Of a stretch of 64,000 nt of DNA, positions 1 through 9,084 are shown in pieces. The notes under the pieces were generated by a model. The model made no database searches, was not told the origin of the DNA, and saw nothing but the letters and a program-made list of their open reading frames with translations. Every line of letters starts with the position of its first letter. Position 1 is the first letter of the stretch. The position numbers were made by a program, and so were the translations under genes. Origin of the DNA: Candidatus Limnocylindrales bacterium (GTDB taxonomy: Bacteria; Desulfobacterota; Binatia; UBA1149; CAITLU01); NCBI GenBank assembly GCA_035571835.1, contig DATNBU010000027.1, positions 124,001-188,000 on the forward strand, in the 5' to 3' direction.

Positions 1-2369
1 CAATCCTCCAGCACCACATCCGCGGCTTTCTCGCTGATCATCAGGATCGGTGTGAGAATGAAGTAGCCGGGTATCCTGGGGAACACCGAAGCATCGACGA
101 TGCGAAGGCCAGCGACTCCATGAACCCGGAAACGGCTGTCGACAACCGCAGAACGGTCGTGGAGCAGCGACGGATCGGACTGCCAGGTGTCGGATCCCAT
201 TCGGCAGGTGCAAGACGCATGATGGCCCCACGCCTGCGTGCGGATCCACTCTTCGAGCTCAGCGGACTTGTTTGCGAGATGCGATCCCGGCTGGATCTCG
301 CGGACGAACTTCTGCGGGTTGCGTGCGTTGACGTCGCGTATGAACTCGACGGCGTCCATGAGGGCAAGGAGGTCCCGCTTGCCATCGGTGCGGATCCTCT
401 CGATGTCGGCGATTCTGGACGCAAGATCGGCGGGCAGCTGTTCCCCCGAATCGCGATACGGTTTCGCCAGCGCCCCGAGCTCTGCCGCGTCCCGCTCGGC
501 TTTCTCATTGAAAGAATCGAAACAGATCTCCGGTTGAGCGAACGGATCCGATGAGCGAATCGTGACCTTTCCGCTGTTGTTCCGAGTGTACGCTTTGAGG
601 ATGATCCAGCTCCAGAGATTGCGCTGGTCCGTGGGTGCGCCGAGGGTCCGTCTCAGGAGCTCTTGCGACCATCGCCAATAGTATCCGCGAAATGCGGCCG
701 GGGCACCGAACGCAAAAAGATCCGGCTCAGGCCAGTCCGCAGGAAGCGCCTTCGAGCGTTTCAGAATCGCGAGGGTTCCACCGTTGGTGCGATAGAGACC
801 GTCACCGGTATTCATCCATTCCGTTCGCACCGGGTCATTCGCGTCGCCGGGTGTGAAGGTTGCCCCACGGAGCGTCGCGAATTCTTCGTCGAGCTCACTG
901 ATGACGCTTACCTCGTATCGGTCCTGCAGATTGCAGCCGACGCCCGGGAGGTTGATGCGTCGCGCGGATCCGTCCTCTGTGCGAAGGGGCAGACCATCAT
1001 GCCCGTGGAGTACGCATTCTTCGTCGCCGCGCGCTCCATCGCCGTTGCGAGCTGTCGCCTTGGCGAGATCCTGCACGTTTCCGATGCCGGAGAGATTCAA
1101 CAGTTGCGGCGTATTGAACGCGCCTCCGCACAGGATGACTTCACGCCTGGCAAAGTATCGGACTCGCGCGGAAGGCGGCGCCACCTGGAGAGGGCTTGCT
1201 TCGTAGAGATGAACGCCCTCGGCGGCTTCTATCCCGATCGCCCTGGGTTCCGAGTCCGTTTCCTTTTCCTCGAACAGCACGCGCGTCACGTGCGTTCGCA
1301 TCTTGATCACAAGGCGGTCCGGATACTCGTCACGTGTTTTCAGCACGAATTCCCGAACGCCTGCACGTCGACCTTTCACGCGAACGTCGGGTCGATCCGG
1401 GCTGTCTTCTGCGTCAATCCCGGTCGGAATCAGAAATGCACCTTCGGGGCTGGTTCTGCGCGTATTGGAGTCGTTGGGATCGATATGCTGAACGATGCGC
1501 AACGCCAGTAGCGAGCGCTTGAGCATGCCAACCAGCCGGTTGTCGCTGTGGAGGACGGCAAGCGCGGATTTCATCAGTAGTGAGACGAAATCCCGGTCGG
1601 TCTTCTGGATGCCTTCGATCAGCGTGGGATCGATGAAGCTCGTCGGCTGCCAGCCCTTGGAGCCGTGGCCGCCTTCATCCAGCACAGCCTTCGGATCGAA
1701 CAGGAGCACGATCCATTGCCAGAGATAGTAGATCGGCCCGAGCAGACGCTGGAACCACTTCTTGTAGTCGCGAACGTAGAGGCAACGCTCGAGGCGCGCG
1801 AAATACCCGCGCATGTTGCTCGCGCGCCACGATTCGTCGCCGGTAAGATCTGCAATGTAGTCCCAGTCGCGGTCGTTCGGGACTGCGACGATCATCGCGT
1901 GATGCGACGTGCAACCCCCCAGCGACGCGCTGCGCGGGTAGAGGATTCCCCCTTTGCCTCGTGCGCCCTGCGACTCTGGATCGAGAAAGCGTTTATCAGC
2001 GTTTAGTTTGTTGTATTTCTCATCTTTCTGCTGGCGCTGCGTATCGGAATAGTGCCGCACCGAGAACTGCCACGACACGGCCGGGTCTTCCGTCGCGGCG
2101 GCGTGGTACCCGGGGCAGCTGTATACTTCGCCGGGCTTGGCTTCGGGGTAGAGCGTGGACTTCTCGTGCGCGGGATCGGTGCCGGCCTCGATCAGAAGCA
2201 CGCTCCGTCCGCCGAGTACCAGGCGAGCAGCGAGTGGTCCACCGCCCGCACCGGATCCGACGATTACGTAGTCGAACGGGGTTTCCTGCGCGCTGCCCGC
2301 AAGACGAAGCAGTCTTTCGTTTTCGTTCTCCGTCGGCGGAGAGTTGGTATCCGTCTGTCCGTCGATCAT
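1..2369 (-). CDS. GMC-family FAD oxidoreductase (3' end beyond window)
   Basis: This is a flavoprotein of the glucose-methanol-choline/cholesterol-oxidase superfamily, which oxidises alcohols or sterols. The ATG at 2369 opens a frame that stays open to base 1, giving about 789 codons. The FAD-binding motif GSGAGGG is at residues 38-44. A mid-protein GMC stretch reads CGGAFNTPQLLNLSG. The C-terminal active-site region has HHASCTCRMG from residue 716, followed by VDSRFRVHGVAGLRIVDAS, typical of the GMC_oxred_C domain. Only a few C-terminal residues should be missing. It is long for the family (usually 500-600 residues), with extra sequence between the FAD and substrate domains. It starts 6 bp after the stop of the dihaem cytochrome gene, so the two are almost certainly co-transcribed and the cytochrome may accept its electrons (inference). 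The substrate is unknown; no signal peptide is evident. Confidence 0.88.
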   Translation of the reverse strand, partial: MIDGQTDTNSPPTENENERLLRLAGSAQETPFDYVIVGSGAGGGPLAARLVLGGRSVLLIEAGTDPAHEKSTLYPEAKPGEVYSCPGYHAAATEDPAVSWQFSVRHYSDTQRQQKDEKYNKLNADKRFLDPESQGARGKGGILYPRSASLGGCTSHHAMIVAVPNDRDWDYIADLTGDESWRASNMRGYFARLERCLYVRDYKKWFQRLLGPIYYLWQWIVLLFDPKAVLDEGGHGSKGWQPTSFIDPTLIEGIQKTDRDFVSLLMKSALAVLHSDNRLVGMLKRSLLALRIVQHIDPNDSNTRRTSPEGAFLIPTGIDAEDSPDRPDVRVKGRRAGVREFVLKTRDEYPDRLVIKMRTHVTRVLFEEKETDSEPRAIGIEAAEGVHLYEASPLQVAPPSARVRYFARREVILCGGAFNTPQLLNLSGIGNVQDLAKATARNGDGARGDEECVLHGHDGLPLRTEDGSARRINLPGVGCNLQDRYEVSVISELDEEFATLRGATFTPGDANDPVRTEWMNTGDGLYRTNGGTLAILKRSKALPADWPEPDLFAFGAPAAFRGYYWRWSQELLRRTLGAPTDQRNLWSWIILKAYTRNNSGKVTIRSSDPFAQPEICFDSFNEKAERDAAELGALAKPYRDSGEQLPADLASRIADIERIRTDGKRDLLALMDAVEFIRDVNARNPQKFVREIQPGSHLANKSAELEEWIRTQAWGHHASCTCRMGSDTWQSDPSLLHDRSAVVDSRFRVHGVAGLRIVDASVFPRIPGYFILTPILMISEKAADVVLED

Positions 2370-2375
2370 GGAAGC

Positions 2376-5300
2376 TCAGATCGTTTCCAGGAATGCGATC
2401 AGGGCATTCTTCTGGTCGTCGCTCAGTTTCTCGCCGAAGTAGTGCCCACGGTCGACGACGAAATCCGGCACTTTGCTTGCAGCCATCAGTGGTGCCCCGG
2501 CGATGTCGCTGAATACTTTGTATGCCTTGTCGCCCGTGAGGCCTTGCTTCCTGACCTCCGACATTCCACGTACGAGCGCCACGATTGCTGCGGGGAGCTT
2601 GTCGGTCTTTTCCGGGTCGATGTTCATCAGAAGGTTGACGGGTGTCCCACGCGGTAGTGGGCCGATTTTGATGCCGTCGTATTGTCCGTTGAGAAATCCG
2701 TGTACGAAGATGCCGGCGGCGAGTGTGGCCACCGAGAGCGTCGCGAAGACGCCTCGCGTAAAGACTCTCCATTCCTGACTCGTCAGCAGTAACCAGAGTC
2801 CGACGACGAGAAGCACGCCCACGGCAACCCACAGCCACAAGGACGACATCGACAGCAGCGTTTCCGCTCCGAGCATCATGATCGCCCCAGCCGTCGTACC
2901 GCCGTAACCGCCGGCCCCCGTCACACCGAGAACGACCGCCAGAACGATCGCGAGGGAAAGGACGAGTATGCCGACATGGCGAGCGCGGCCGCGCATCACG
3001 CCAACCACGAAAAATGCCGCCAGTGCGAGCCAGAGTCCCCAGCTCAGAAACCCGAATGCGATGCATCCGCCGACGCGACCGAGATACCCGGAAAGAATCC
3101 CGACGATCAGCGGACGGATGAACGGCGGAGCGAACGAAATCTCGCTGTCGTTTGGCAATCTGTAAATGAATCCCGGATCGCCCGCCGCCGGTTGAGGCAC
3201 GCCGCCTTTGCCGCTCGTGTCGTCGTCAGAACGCAGGTCGCCAGGGCGCCGGTATGGATCACCGGGCTTCGATGCACGTTCCTTGTTCCAGAGGAGCTTG
3301 CGAATGCCATCGTGGAACGCTTCGAGCCGACCTTTGACGGACGGATCGTGAGTGTAGATGCCCAGCTCGTTGTTGTGGAAATACGGAGCCGTGGCCCAGA
3401 CACTGATCAGTGACGGTGGACGCAGATATCCCGGCCCGCCCATTGTCCGGCCGTCGCTGTAGGTCGCGTTGTTCCCATACTCGTCGATCGCTGCTGCCGT
3501 GCTGTAAGGGTTGTAGTAACGAATTGCACCGACCGAAGGCAGTGCCTTGAACGAATCCGAGGAGAAATTGTCCCAGACCTGGCCGCTCATGGCGTTGGTG
3601 GCCATCGCGCGACCGGAATACGTGCCGACGAGCGTGATGGGAACGCGCAGCTCGTTCGACAGGTAGTTGTCCTTGAGGAATGGATCGGTCGCTTCGATAC
3701 TTCCGTCGGGTGCAGGTTTCAGCAGGTCATCGATCTGACGCAGCTGCCTGACGTAGTCATGGTAAGCCGGGCTGCGTTTGAACTTCTCCCAGTCGGCATA
3801 GTCCGACGGGAGTGTGTAGTGAAGGCGTGCCGGACCGTCGCCAGGAACGGGCGCTTTGTCCCACTCCACGTCGATCTTGCGACTGAAACCGAGGTCGAAT
3901 CCCCTCGGTTGCTTGCTCGAGTGACAGATCGCGCAATGGTCGATGAATACTTCGCGACCATTCCGGCGTCGCTCGTCGTCCGGCCCGAGCTCTGCGATGC
4001 CGGCATCACCTGCGTGCCGGAGAAGCATCGGTGCCGTGCTTTTTGGCCGGATGCCCTTGCTGCCGACCTGGAAGAAGTCCGCCATGTATTTGACGCGGTA
4101 ACGGTCGTTTACGTTCCAGTTGACCGAGTTGCTCAGGTTCGAAGCGACACTGAAGGGCCGCTGCGGCGTGAACCCGATGACGGGATTGTCGATTCGCAGC
4201 CACTGCTCGCCGAACAGGCCGATGTTCAGCGGTACTCGCGCGAGCGCCCCGAAGACGCCGACAGAGTCCTCGCCGGGAAATAAAACCGTCGCAAAATGCC
4301 GGTCTTTACTCGTGCTGCCGTTGTCCTCGAGGCTGCGCAGAAGGAGATTCGCGTCGCTCTGGCGCTCGGTAGGCTTCTCGAGCGCACGCTTCAGTCGCGC
4401 GGGAACGTCGAACACCGCGTTGATCACGTTCGTGTTGTTGATCTGGTCCGTACTGACGAGAGACGTGTCGATCGTCCCGGGCGCCTGGCTCCGAAGGAAG
4501 TGATACAGGAAGTTCGATCTCTGCAGGAGCGTGGCAAACGCCGGTTGTGGATCCCAGTACTGCCCGCCGATGATTCCGGACAGATTCTCCCATTCGGGAT
4601 GTTCCGGATCCGCGGGCGGGTTGAGAGGATGTGGCCCGATGTGGCAGAAACCGCACGACATGCTGACGCGGAAGGGACGCACCAGGCTCGGATCGGAACT
4701 GAGTGTCGAATCTATGTAGTACCGGTCGTTGGTGTCCTCGACTTTCTGCTTCCAATACTTGCGCGCCTCTTCAGCCGCTTCGGTATTCGCGAAGAAATCG
4801 GGATTGAGGAAAAGCCGCAATCCGAAAATGCCGCTCGGATAGCCGTAAACGGAGGGATCGAAACCGTCCTGTACGAGCTGTTTTCTTACGCGGTCCGGAA
4901 TGTAGTTGTCGAAGGGCTTCGGGTTGGACGGGTCGGCCTCCTTCTCGGTCTTCCACGGAGTGAAGAGCGGAGTGGGGTACTGTCCCGAATGCACCGGGCG
5001 TGGGACCGGCTCCCGCAACTCCCGGCCACGCGCATCGTAACGCTCGGCCTCGGCCTCCGATTGGTACGGATCGTACTGCGTCGACGGCTGGTAAGCTTGA
5101 GCATTGGTGGACGCGTCGTACGGCTTGTATCGGTTCGTTTCCGAATCCGCTTCCCGGTTGGGGTCGTATGGCTTGAGCAGCGCGGAGCCGGGCTTCTGCT
5201 CCTGGTCCAGATAGAGGCCGAGGATTTTCTTCTGCTTCTCCGTGGTGGACTTGAATCCTGGCTGATTGATCAGGCCCGTTCTTTTGAAACGAGTATCGCG

Positions 5301-5789
5301 CTGCCGCGAATCCAGCAGGATCATCAGATCTGTAAGCCCGTACCCCTCCTGCTGCAGCCAGTTCCAGAACACCTCGTCGCCTGCACCCCACACCAGCCAC
5401 GTGTTGCGCCCGCGGATCGCGTTGCGTTCCTCGTTGTCGACAACGCCATCGCCATTCTCGTCGAAATCGATCGGCTCGAGCTTACCCTCTTTGGGATCCC
5501 AGACCTGATCCATCTGCCAGAGCAGATCGCGGGGCTCGGCTGGAAACGTCGCAACCAGCTTGTCCATGACCTCCTTCGGATCGTCACCGGACGCCTTGAT
5601 CCCTCGCTGCGTGACGGGAGTACCGTGAAGTGTCTTCTGCGAGAGTAGCTCGTCCCTGGCGTCGTCCGGCCCGCATCCGTAAAGCGTGAAGACAAACAGA
5701 AGCACGAACGCCTGTTTTCCGAGGCCGCAGATGTTCTGTCGCCGGCTGCGAGTTGTGCTGCGTCCCGATGTTTCCTGACTACGCTTCAT
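2376..5789 (-). CDS. Large dihaem c-type cytochrome lipoprotein with internal membrane segment
   Basis: A 1137-residue protein. The ATG at 5789 is preceded by GGAG and is followed by a basic N-terminus, a hydrophobic stretch and a lipobox-like LYGC with Cys39, so it is probably an exported lipoprotein. An EF-hand-like DENGDGVVDNEE lies near residue 106. Two haem c sites are visible: CGFCH (379-383) and CAICH (619-623). The region after the second haem (GGPGYLRPPSLISVWATAP) recalls the dihaem peroxidase/MauG/rubber-oxygenase RoxA superfamily; the membership is by resemblance only. Residues about 890-1035 are strongly hydrophobic, with four or more membrane spans. A soluble tail follows that ends in LSDDQKNALIAFLETI, the usual last helix of a cytochrome c domain. 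It lies between a lipase and a GMC oxidoreductase and probably acts in periplasmic oxidation of a hydrophobic substrate or in electron transfer from the GMC enzyme. Confidence 0.85.
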   Translation of the reverse strand: MKRSQETSGRSTTRSRRQNICGLGKQAFVLLFVFTLYGCGPDDARDELLSQKTLHGTPVTQRGIKASGDDPKEVMDKLVATFPAEPRDLLWQMDQVWDPKEGKLEPIDFDENGDGVVDNEERNAIRGRNTWLVWGAGDEVFWNWLQQEGYGLTDLMILLDSRQRDTRFKRTGLINQPGFKSTTEKQKKILGLYLDQEQKPGSALLKPYDPNREADSETNRYKPYDASTNAQAYQPSTQYDPYQSEAEAERYDARGRELREPVPRPVHSGQYPTPLFTPWKTEKEADPSNPKPFDNYIPDRVRKQLVQDGFDPSVYGYPSGIFGLRLFLNPDFFANTEAAEEARKYWKQKVEDTNDRYYIDSTLSSDPSLVRPFRVSMSCGFCHIGPHPLNPPADPEHPEWENLSGIIGGQYWDPQPAFATLLQRSNFLYHFLRSQAPGTIDTSLVSTDQINNTNVINAVFDVPARLKRALEKPTERQSDANLLLRSLEDNGSTSKDRHFATVLFPGEDSVGVFGALARVPLNIGLFGEQWLRIDNPVIGFTPQRPFSVASNLSNSVNWNVNDRYRVKYMADFFQVGSKGIRPKSTAPMLLRHAGDAGIAELGPDDERRRNGREVFIDHCAICHSSKQPRGFDLGFSRKIDVEWDKAPVPGDGPARLHYTLPSDYADWEKFKRSPAYHDYVRQLRQIDDLLKPAPDGSIEATDPFLKDNYLSNELRVPITLVGTYSGRAMATNAMSGQVWDNFSSDSFKALPSVGAIRYYNPYSTAAAIDEYGNNATYSDGRTMGGPGYLRPPSLISVWATAPYFHNNELGIYTHDPSVKGRLEAFHDGIRKLLWNKERASKPGDPYRRPGDLRSDDDTSGKGGVPQPAAGDPGFIYRLPNDSEISFAPPFIRPLIVGILSGYLGRVGGCIAFGFLSWGLWLALAAFFVVGVMRGRARHVGILVLSLAIVLAVVLGVTGAGGYGGTTAGAIMMLGAETLLSMSSLWLWVAVGVLLVVGLWLLLTSQEWRVFTRGVFATLSVATLAAGIFVHGFLNGQYDGIKIGPLPRGTPVNLLMNIDPEKTDKLPAAIVALVRGMSEVRKQGLTGDKAYKVFSDIAGAPLMAASKVPDFVVDRGHYFGEKLSDDQKNALIAFLETI

Positions 5790-5856
5790 TGTTGATTGTT
5801 CTCCGCATCTCGCTCGTTGGTCCGTGGTCTGGGCCGGTCGGGCGGCCGCCAGCCGT

Positions 5857-6981
5857 TCACAACTCCGAGAGCCGATCGAACAGCCGCCGATAGAAGCGCC
5901 GCTGTGGTTTGATCTGATCAGGCTCGGGGAAAAGTACGATGTCTCCGTGGTCGGTGTGTTCGACAATCTCGTGATACCAGCGACCTGGAGACGTGCTCGA
6001 GAGATCGCTGATCGGGCCGCCAACCGGATGATTGCCGCTGATGCGTGGGTAGAGCTGCGAATAGACCGAAACGAGCCCGTCGTTGTGCCACCAGTCGCTG
6101 GCGCGGAACTCCGGATAGAACGGATGCGCATACGACGCCCGACCCATGTAGAAAGCGGTCGGGAACAGGAAAGGATTCATCCAGAATTCCGGATGATGGT
6201 ACCCGCCGAACAAGCCCTCCGCGGTCTGCTCCGTGGCGTAGGAGAAGTAGAATGTGTCTGGATTTGTCCGGCACACGGCGTTCTGCTCGAGCAATGCCTG
6301 GATGGTCAGGCTGTATGCGCCGTGATCCCTGCCTCGAAACATGGGAGAGCGTGCGAGCTGAGCCATCAGCCGATCGAGCGGCTGGCCCGAATCGATGCCC
6401 CATTGATCGAGCTGGAAATCGTAAAGACGGTCGAAGAGGTCTCCCGCCACTCGCACCTGCAGCTCGATCGCACTCGACAGGAAGTGCCCGATGCTGAAAT
6501 CGTGCAGCAGACCGGTTCGCTCGTCTGCCCCGAAGAAGTAGGTAGCCGTGCTGCCGTTCAATACTCCCGAAATGCTGGTGAGCGACTTGACCCAGTTCGC
6601 ATTCGATCCCCAGCCGAAAAAATCGCTTGCGAGCAGATGCTGCAGCAGCCAGATCGTCGGCGCACCCATGCTGTGTCCGACCAGGTGCACCGGGTTGCTT
6701 TCGGACCACTGCGGATGAAACGGCGTGGAGTATGTGCGTCCGAACTGGGAATGTCCCTCGGTGCGCGCGTGGGCGCTTCCAAAATCGACTCGTCCGCCTT
6801 TGATCTGATAGGCGAGCTCGCATGCCCGGTCGTGTGAGCTGCTGACGGGGCCGAGCATCGCGACGAACTTCCGGAGCGTAGTGTTCAGCTTCTGTGCGAC
6901 GCCCCAGTACGGGAGACCGAAGAGCTCGTCCGGGCCCCAGCCAAGCAACCCAGGTACCAGAATGACGGGATGATCGTTCAT
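5857..6981 (-). CDS. Alpha/beta-hydrolase lipase (staphylococcal/Geobacillus-like)
   Basis: A 374-residue hydrolase. It begins MNDHPVILVPGLLGWGPDE, the N-terminal oxyanion-hole strand of true lipases (VPGLLGWG). The nucleophile elbow GHSMGA has Ser104. The opening and the stretch YWGVAQKLNTTLRKF recall family I.5 and staphylococcal lipases acting on triglycerides or other esters. The later segment VEHTDHGDIVLF probably carries the catalytic His, and an Asp upstream completes the triad (inferred). No obvious signal peptide is present, so its location is unclear. It starts 16 bp after the PhoD-like gene stop and lies 67 bp upstream of the cytochrome gene, inside a four-gene minus-strand unit. 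The exact substrate cannot be read from sequence. Confidence 0.85.
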   Translation of the reverse strand: MNDHPVILVPGLLGWGPDELFGLPYWGVAQKLNTTLRKFVAMLGPVSSSHDRACELAYQIKGGRVDFGSAHARTEGHSQFGRTYSTPFHPQWSESNPVHLVGHSMGAPTIWLLQHLLASDFFGWGSNANWVKSLTSISGVLNGSTATYFFGADERTGLLHDFSIGHFLSSAIELQVRVAGDLFDRLYDFQLDQWGIDSGQPLDRLMAQLARSPMFRGRDHGAYSLTIQALLEQNAVCRTNPDTFYFSYATEQTAEGLFGGYHHPEFWMNPFLFPTAFYMGRASYAHPFYPEFRASDWWHNDGLVSVYSQLYPRISGNHPVGGPISDLSSTSPGRWYHEIVEHTDHGDIVLFPEPDQIKPQRRFYRRLFDRLSEL

Positions 6982-6997
6982 CGTCGGCGTTCCGCGG

Positions 6998-8704
6998 CTA
7001 CCATCGGGCGAGAGGCAGGACGTTCGTATCCGTGTAACCTTCGTCTTTCCCTGTAACGCCGAGAAGTTTTCCGTTCCTGTCGAAGTATTGGACGGTCAGC
7101 GCGCTCGTAGGCCGATCGACGTAGATGCGGCAGAAGTTGTCCTCCTGCGTATAGGCCCACGACGTGTAATGCATCTCGCCATCGTTCAGAGGAAAGACGT
7201 CGAACTGACCCGGAGCCCGCGAATCGTGGACGTAGTTGTTCGGATCGCCGTCGGCAAAGGGAAATGGCCAGTAAAACGCGGACGAGGTTATGTCGTACAG
7301 ATGTAACCCAAGCGACCTGGCTGCAGGCTGTTTCGCATTCACCTCGATTTCCATGCGCGCAATGTTTGCGCAGTGAATGTCTCCGGTCAGAAAAACGACA
7401 TTCTCGATGTGATTGTCGACGATGTGCTGCAGGATGGCCTGTCGTGTGCGCGGATACGCCGGCCACGAATCGCTGTCTCCCCTGCGCTTTTCATTTCCTC
7501 TGAAAAGATTTGGAACGCCCTCGCCCGAAAGGCGCTCGTCCATCGCGTTTGGAGCGAAGACGCTCGAGGAGCCGATGAACTTCGGAACATTACCGCGCAG
7601 CTTCTGCTGGTCGCTCAGCCAGTTGAGCAGCTGCTGCAGCTGACCAAGATGCTGCCGGTCGATTTGCGGCCGGCCAAGCATGTGGTTGTCTTCGAGTCCC
7701 TCGGCATCATCCTTGAAGCGCTGCGTTCGGGTATCGAGTACAAAGAACGGATAACCTCCACAGTCGAATTTGTAATAGAGAAGCCGTCCCCACGTACGAG
7801 GGCTGTGACTCCACTCGTAGCTCATGTAGGCGCCGATCGCGTAGTTGAAAAGACGATGCTTCCCGGCATCCCGCAGTTGATCCTGCGTCCAGTTGTCTTC
7901 GATCTCGTGGTCGTCGAGCATCATGTATGTCGGAGATGTGCGCAGCAGACGCCGCATGTTCGGCGAGCCGAATGCGGTCTGGTAGCGCTCCTGGAATTCC
8001 TCGTACGTATCGGCGCGCCCGACGGGTAACAGGCGGTTGAGCGTATCTGCGTACACCTGATCGCCGATCATCAGTGTGAAGCGCGCGGCGTCCGGTCCGC
8101 TGTCGAAATGCGACAGCATCGGTCCGAAAATGCGGTCGGCTTCCTTTATCTTCCAGAGCAGACCCGGGTACCTGCACGAACCCAGAAGGAACGAGACCTT
8201 GTCCTGGATACTGTCTTTGTCGGGGAAAGTGCGGAACGTGACTTCGTAGTCGTCCAGTTCCTTGCCGAGGAGCATGTCCTGGATGTTCTCGATGTCGGGA
8301 AGACGCTTTGCGATCTCCGCATCGCTCGGCGAGTCGTCGTCCGGCCTCGGATCGTCGACCGAGAGAGTAGCCATGCGGACGACATACTCGCTATCCGGCC
8401 TGAGCTTGTACGGCTTGTCTATCTCGGCGGGCGCGACTCCGTCACTCTCGTGACGACCGAGCGCAACGTCCTCTCCGAGCGTAAATATACCAGTACGATC
8501 GAACTCGCGCTGCAGCCGAAAATAGTAAGCCTTGAGGATTTTCCTCTCACCAGAGAGCAGGCCAATGACACCGACAGTGCGCCGATCCGCAGCAGCGCTG
8601 CGTGCCAGATCCATTGGATTGTTCGCCTGGATCCACAGACGGCAGGAGCTCTCGGTCGTATGTCCGACGATGGGGCCGAGTCCCGGTGGGCGAAGTGCTG
8701 ACAT
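6998..8704 (-). CDS. PhoD-like alkaline phosphatase/phosphodiesterase
   Basis: 568 residues from the ATG at 8704, which was chosen because the protein then opens with MSALRPPGLGPIVGHTTESS, the usual start of cytosolic-form PhoD-like proteins. The frame is open further upstream, to 8929, but that sequence has no family character. Metallophosphatase motifs are visible: LGSCRYP, GDQVYAD (from residue 214), LDDHEIEDNW (about 264) and LTGDIHC (440-445), which bind the Fe/Ca centre in PhoD. It hydrolyses phosphomonoesters or diesters in the family. No Tat or Sec signal is seen with this start, which is unusual for PhoD itself. It is the first gene of the lipase-cytochrome-GMC run and is divergent from the metalloprotease at 9085. 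No strong Shine-Dalgarno precedes the chosen ATG. Confidence 0.87.
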   Translation of the reverse strand: MSALRPPGLGPIVGHTTESSCRLWIQANNPMDLARSAAADRRTVGVIGLLSGERKILKAYYFRLQREFDRTGIFTLGEDVALGRHESDGVAPAEIDKPYKLRPDSEYVVRMATLSVDDPRPDDDSPSDAEIAKRLPDIENIQDMLLGKELDDYEVTFRTFPDKDSIQDKVSFLLGSCRYPGLLWKIKEADRIFGPMLSHFDSGPDAARFTLMIGDQVYADTLNRLLPVGRADTYEEFQERYQTAFGSPNMRRLLRTSPTYMMLDDHEIEDNWTQDQLRDAGKHRLFNYAIGAYMSYEWSHSPRTWGRLLYYKFDCGGYPFFVLDTRTQRFKDDAEGLEDNHMLGRPQIDRQHLGQLQQLLNWLSDQQKLRGNVPKFIGSSSVFAPNAMDERLSGEGVPNLFRGNEKRRGDSDSWPAYPRTRQAILQHIVDNHIENVVFLTGDIHCANIARMEIEVNAKQPAARSLGLHLYDITSSAFYWPFPFADGDPNNYVHDSRAPGQFDVFPLNDGEMHYTSWAYTQEDNFCRIYVDRPTSALTVQYFDRNGKLLGVTGKDEGYTDTNVLPLARW

Positions 8705-9084
8705 TCGGAGGTCTCGCTTCTGGTTGTCTCGAGAGCGCAGAAAAGAAACGCGGTATTCCCCTCGAGCGGCGCAACCGTGAGAGAACGAACTACCTCTGTC
8801 AAGAAAACGGACGGCGTGGAGCGTTCGCGAGGTGACGACGATCACGCGACACGCATTGGCATCGTGAGCGCGTTGCGGAAAAGACCTGGCTTCAAGAGCC
8901 GTCGCGCATTGTGCATGGGCGACGCCCACGGTGCATCAAACAGAGCGCGAACCGTGCCGGGAACAGTGACCGCGCTTACCCACGTCGACAAACTTTTGTA
9001 ATCGACGATGGCGATTCGTTGACACGCTTTCGGGAGAAGTCCTACGATTCGCAGCGCAGTCCCAAGTATGGTGGAGGACCTTTT
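8705..9084. other. Divergent intergenic region, phosphatase / metalloprotease
   Basis: 380 bp between two divergent genes. The right half contains a good sigma-70 promoter for the protease (annotated separately) and a GGAGG ribosome site at 9073-9077. I see no convincing small gene. The frames open across it have no family resemblance. Confidence 0.5.
9019..9048 (+). promoter_or_regulatory. Sigma-70-type promoter for the metalloprotease gene
   Basis: A perfect -35 TTGACA (9019-9024), an 18-bp spacer and a -10-like TACGAT (9043-9048, 4 of 6 consensus) lie about 37 bp before the ATG at 9085. In a 65% GC context a consensus -35 in this position is unlikely to be chance. Confidence 0.6.
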
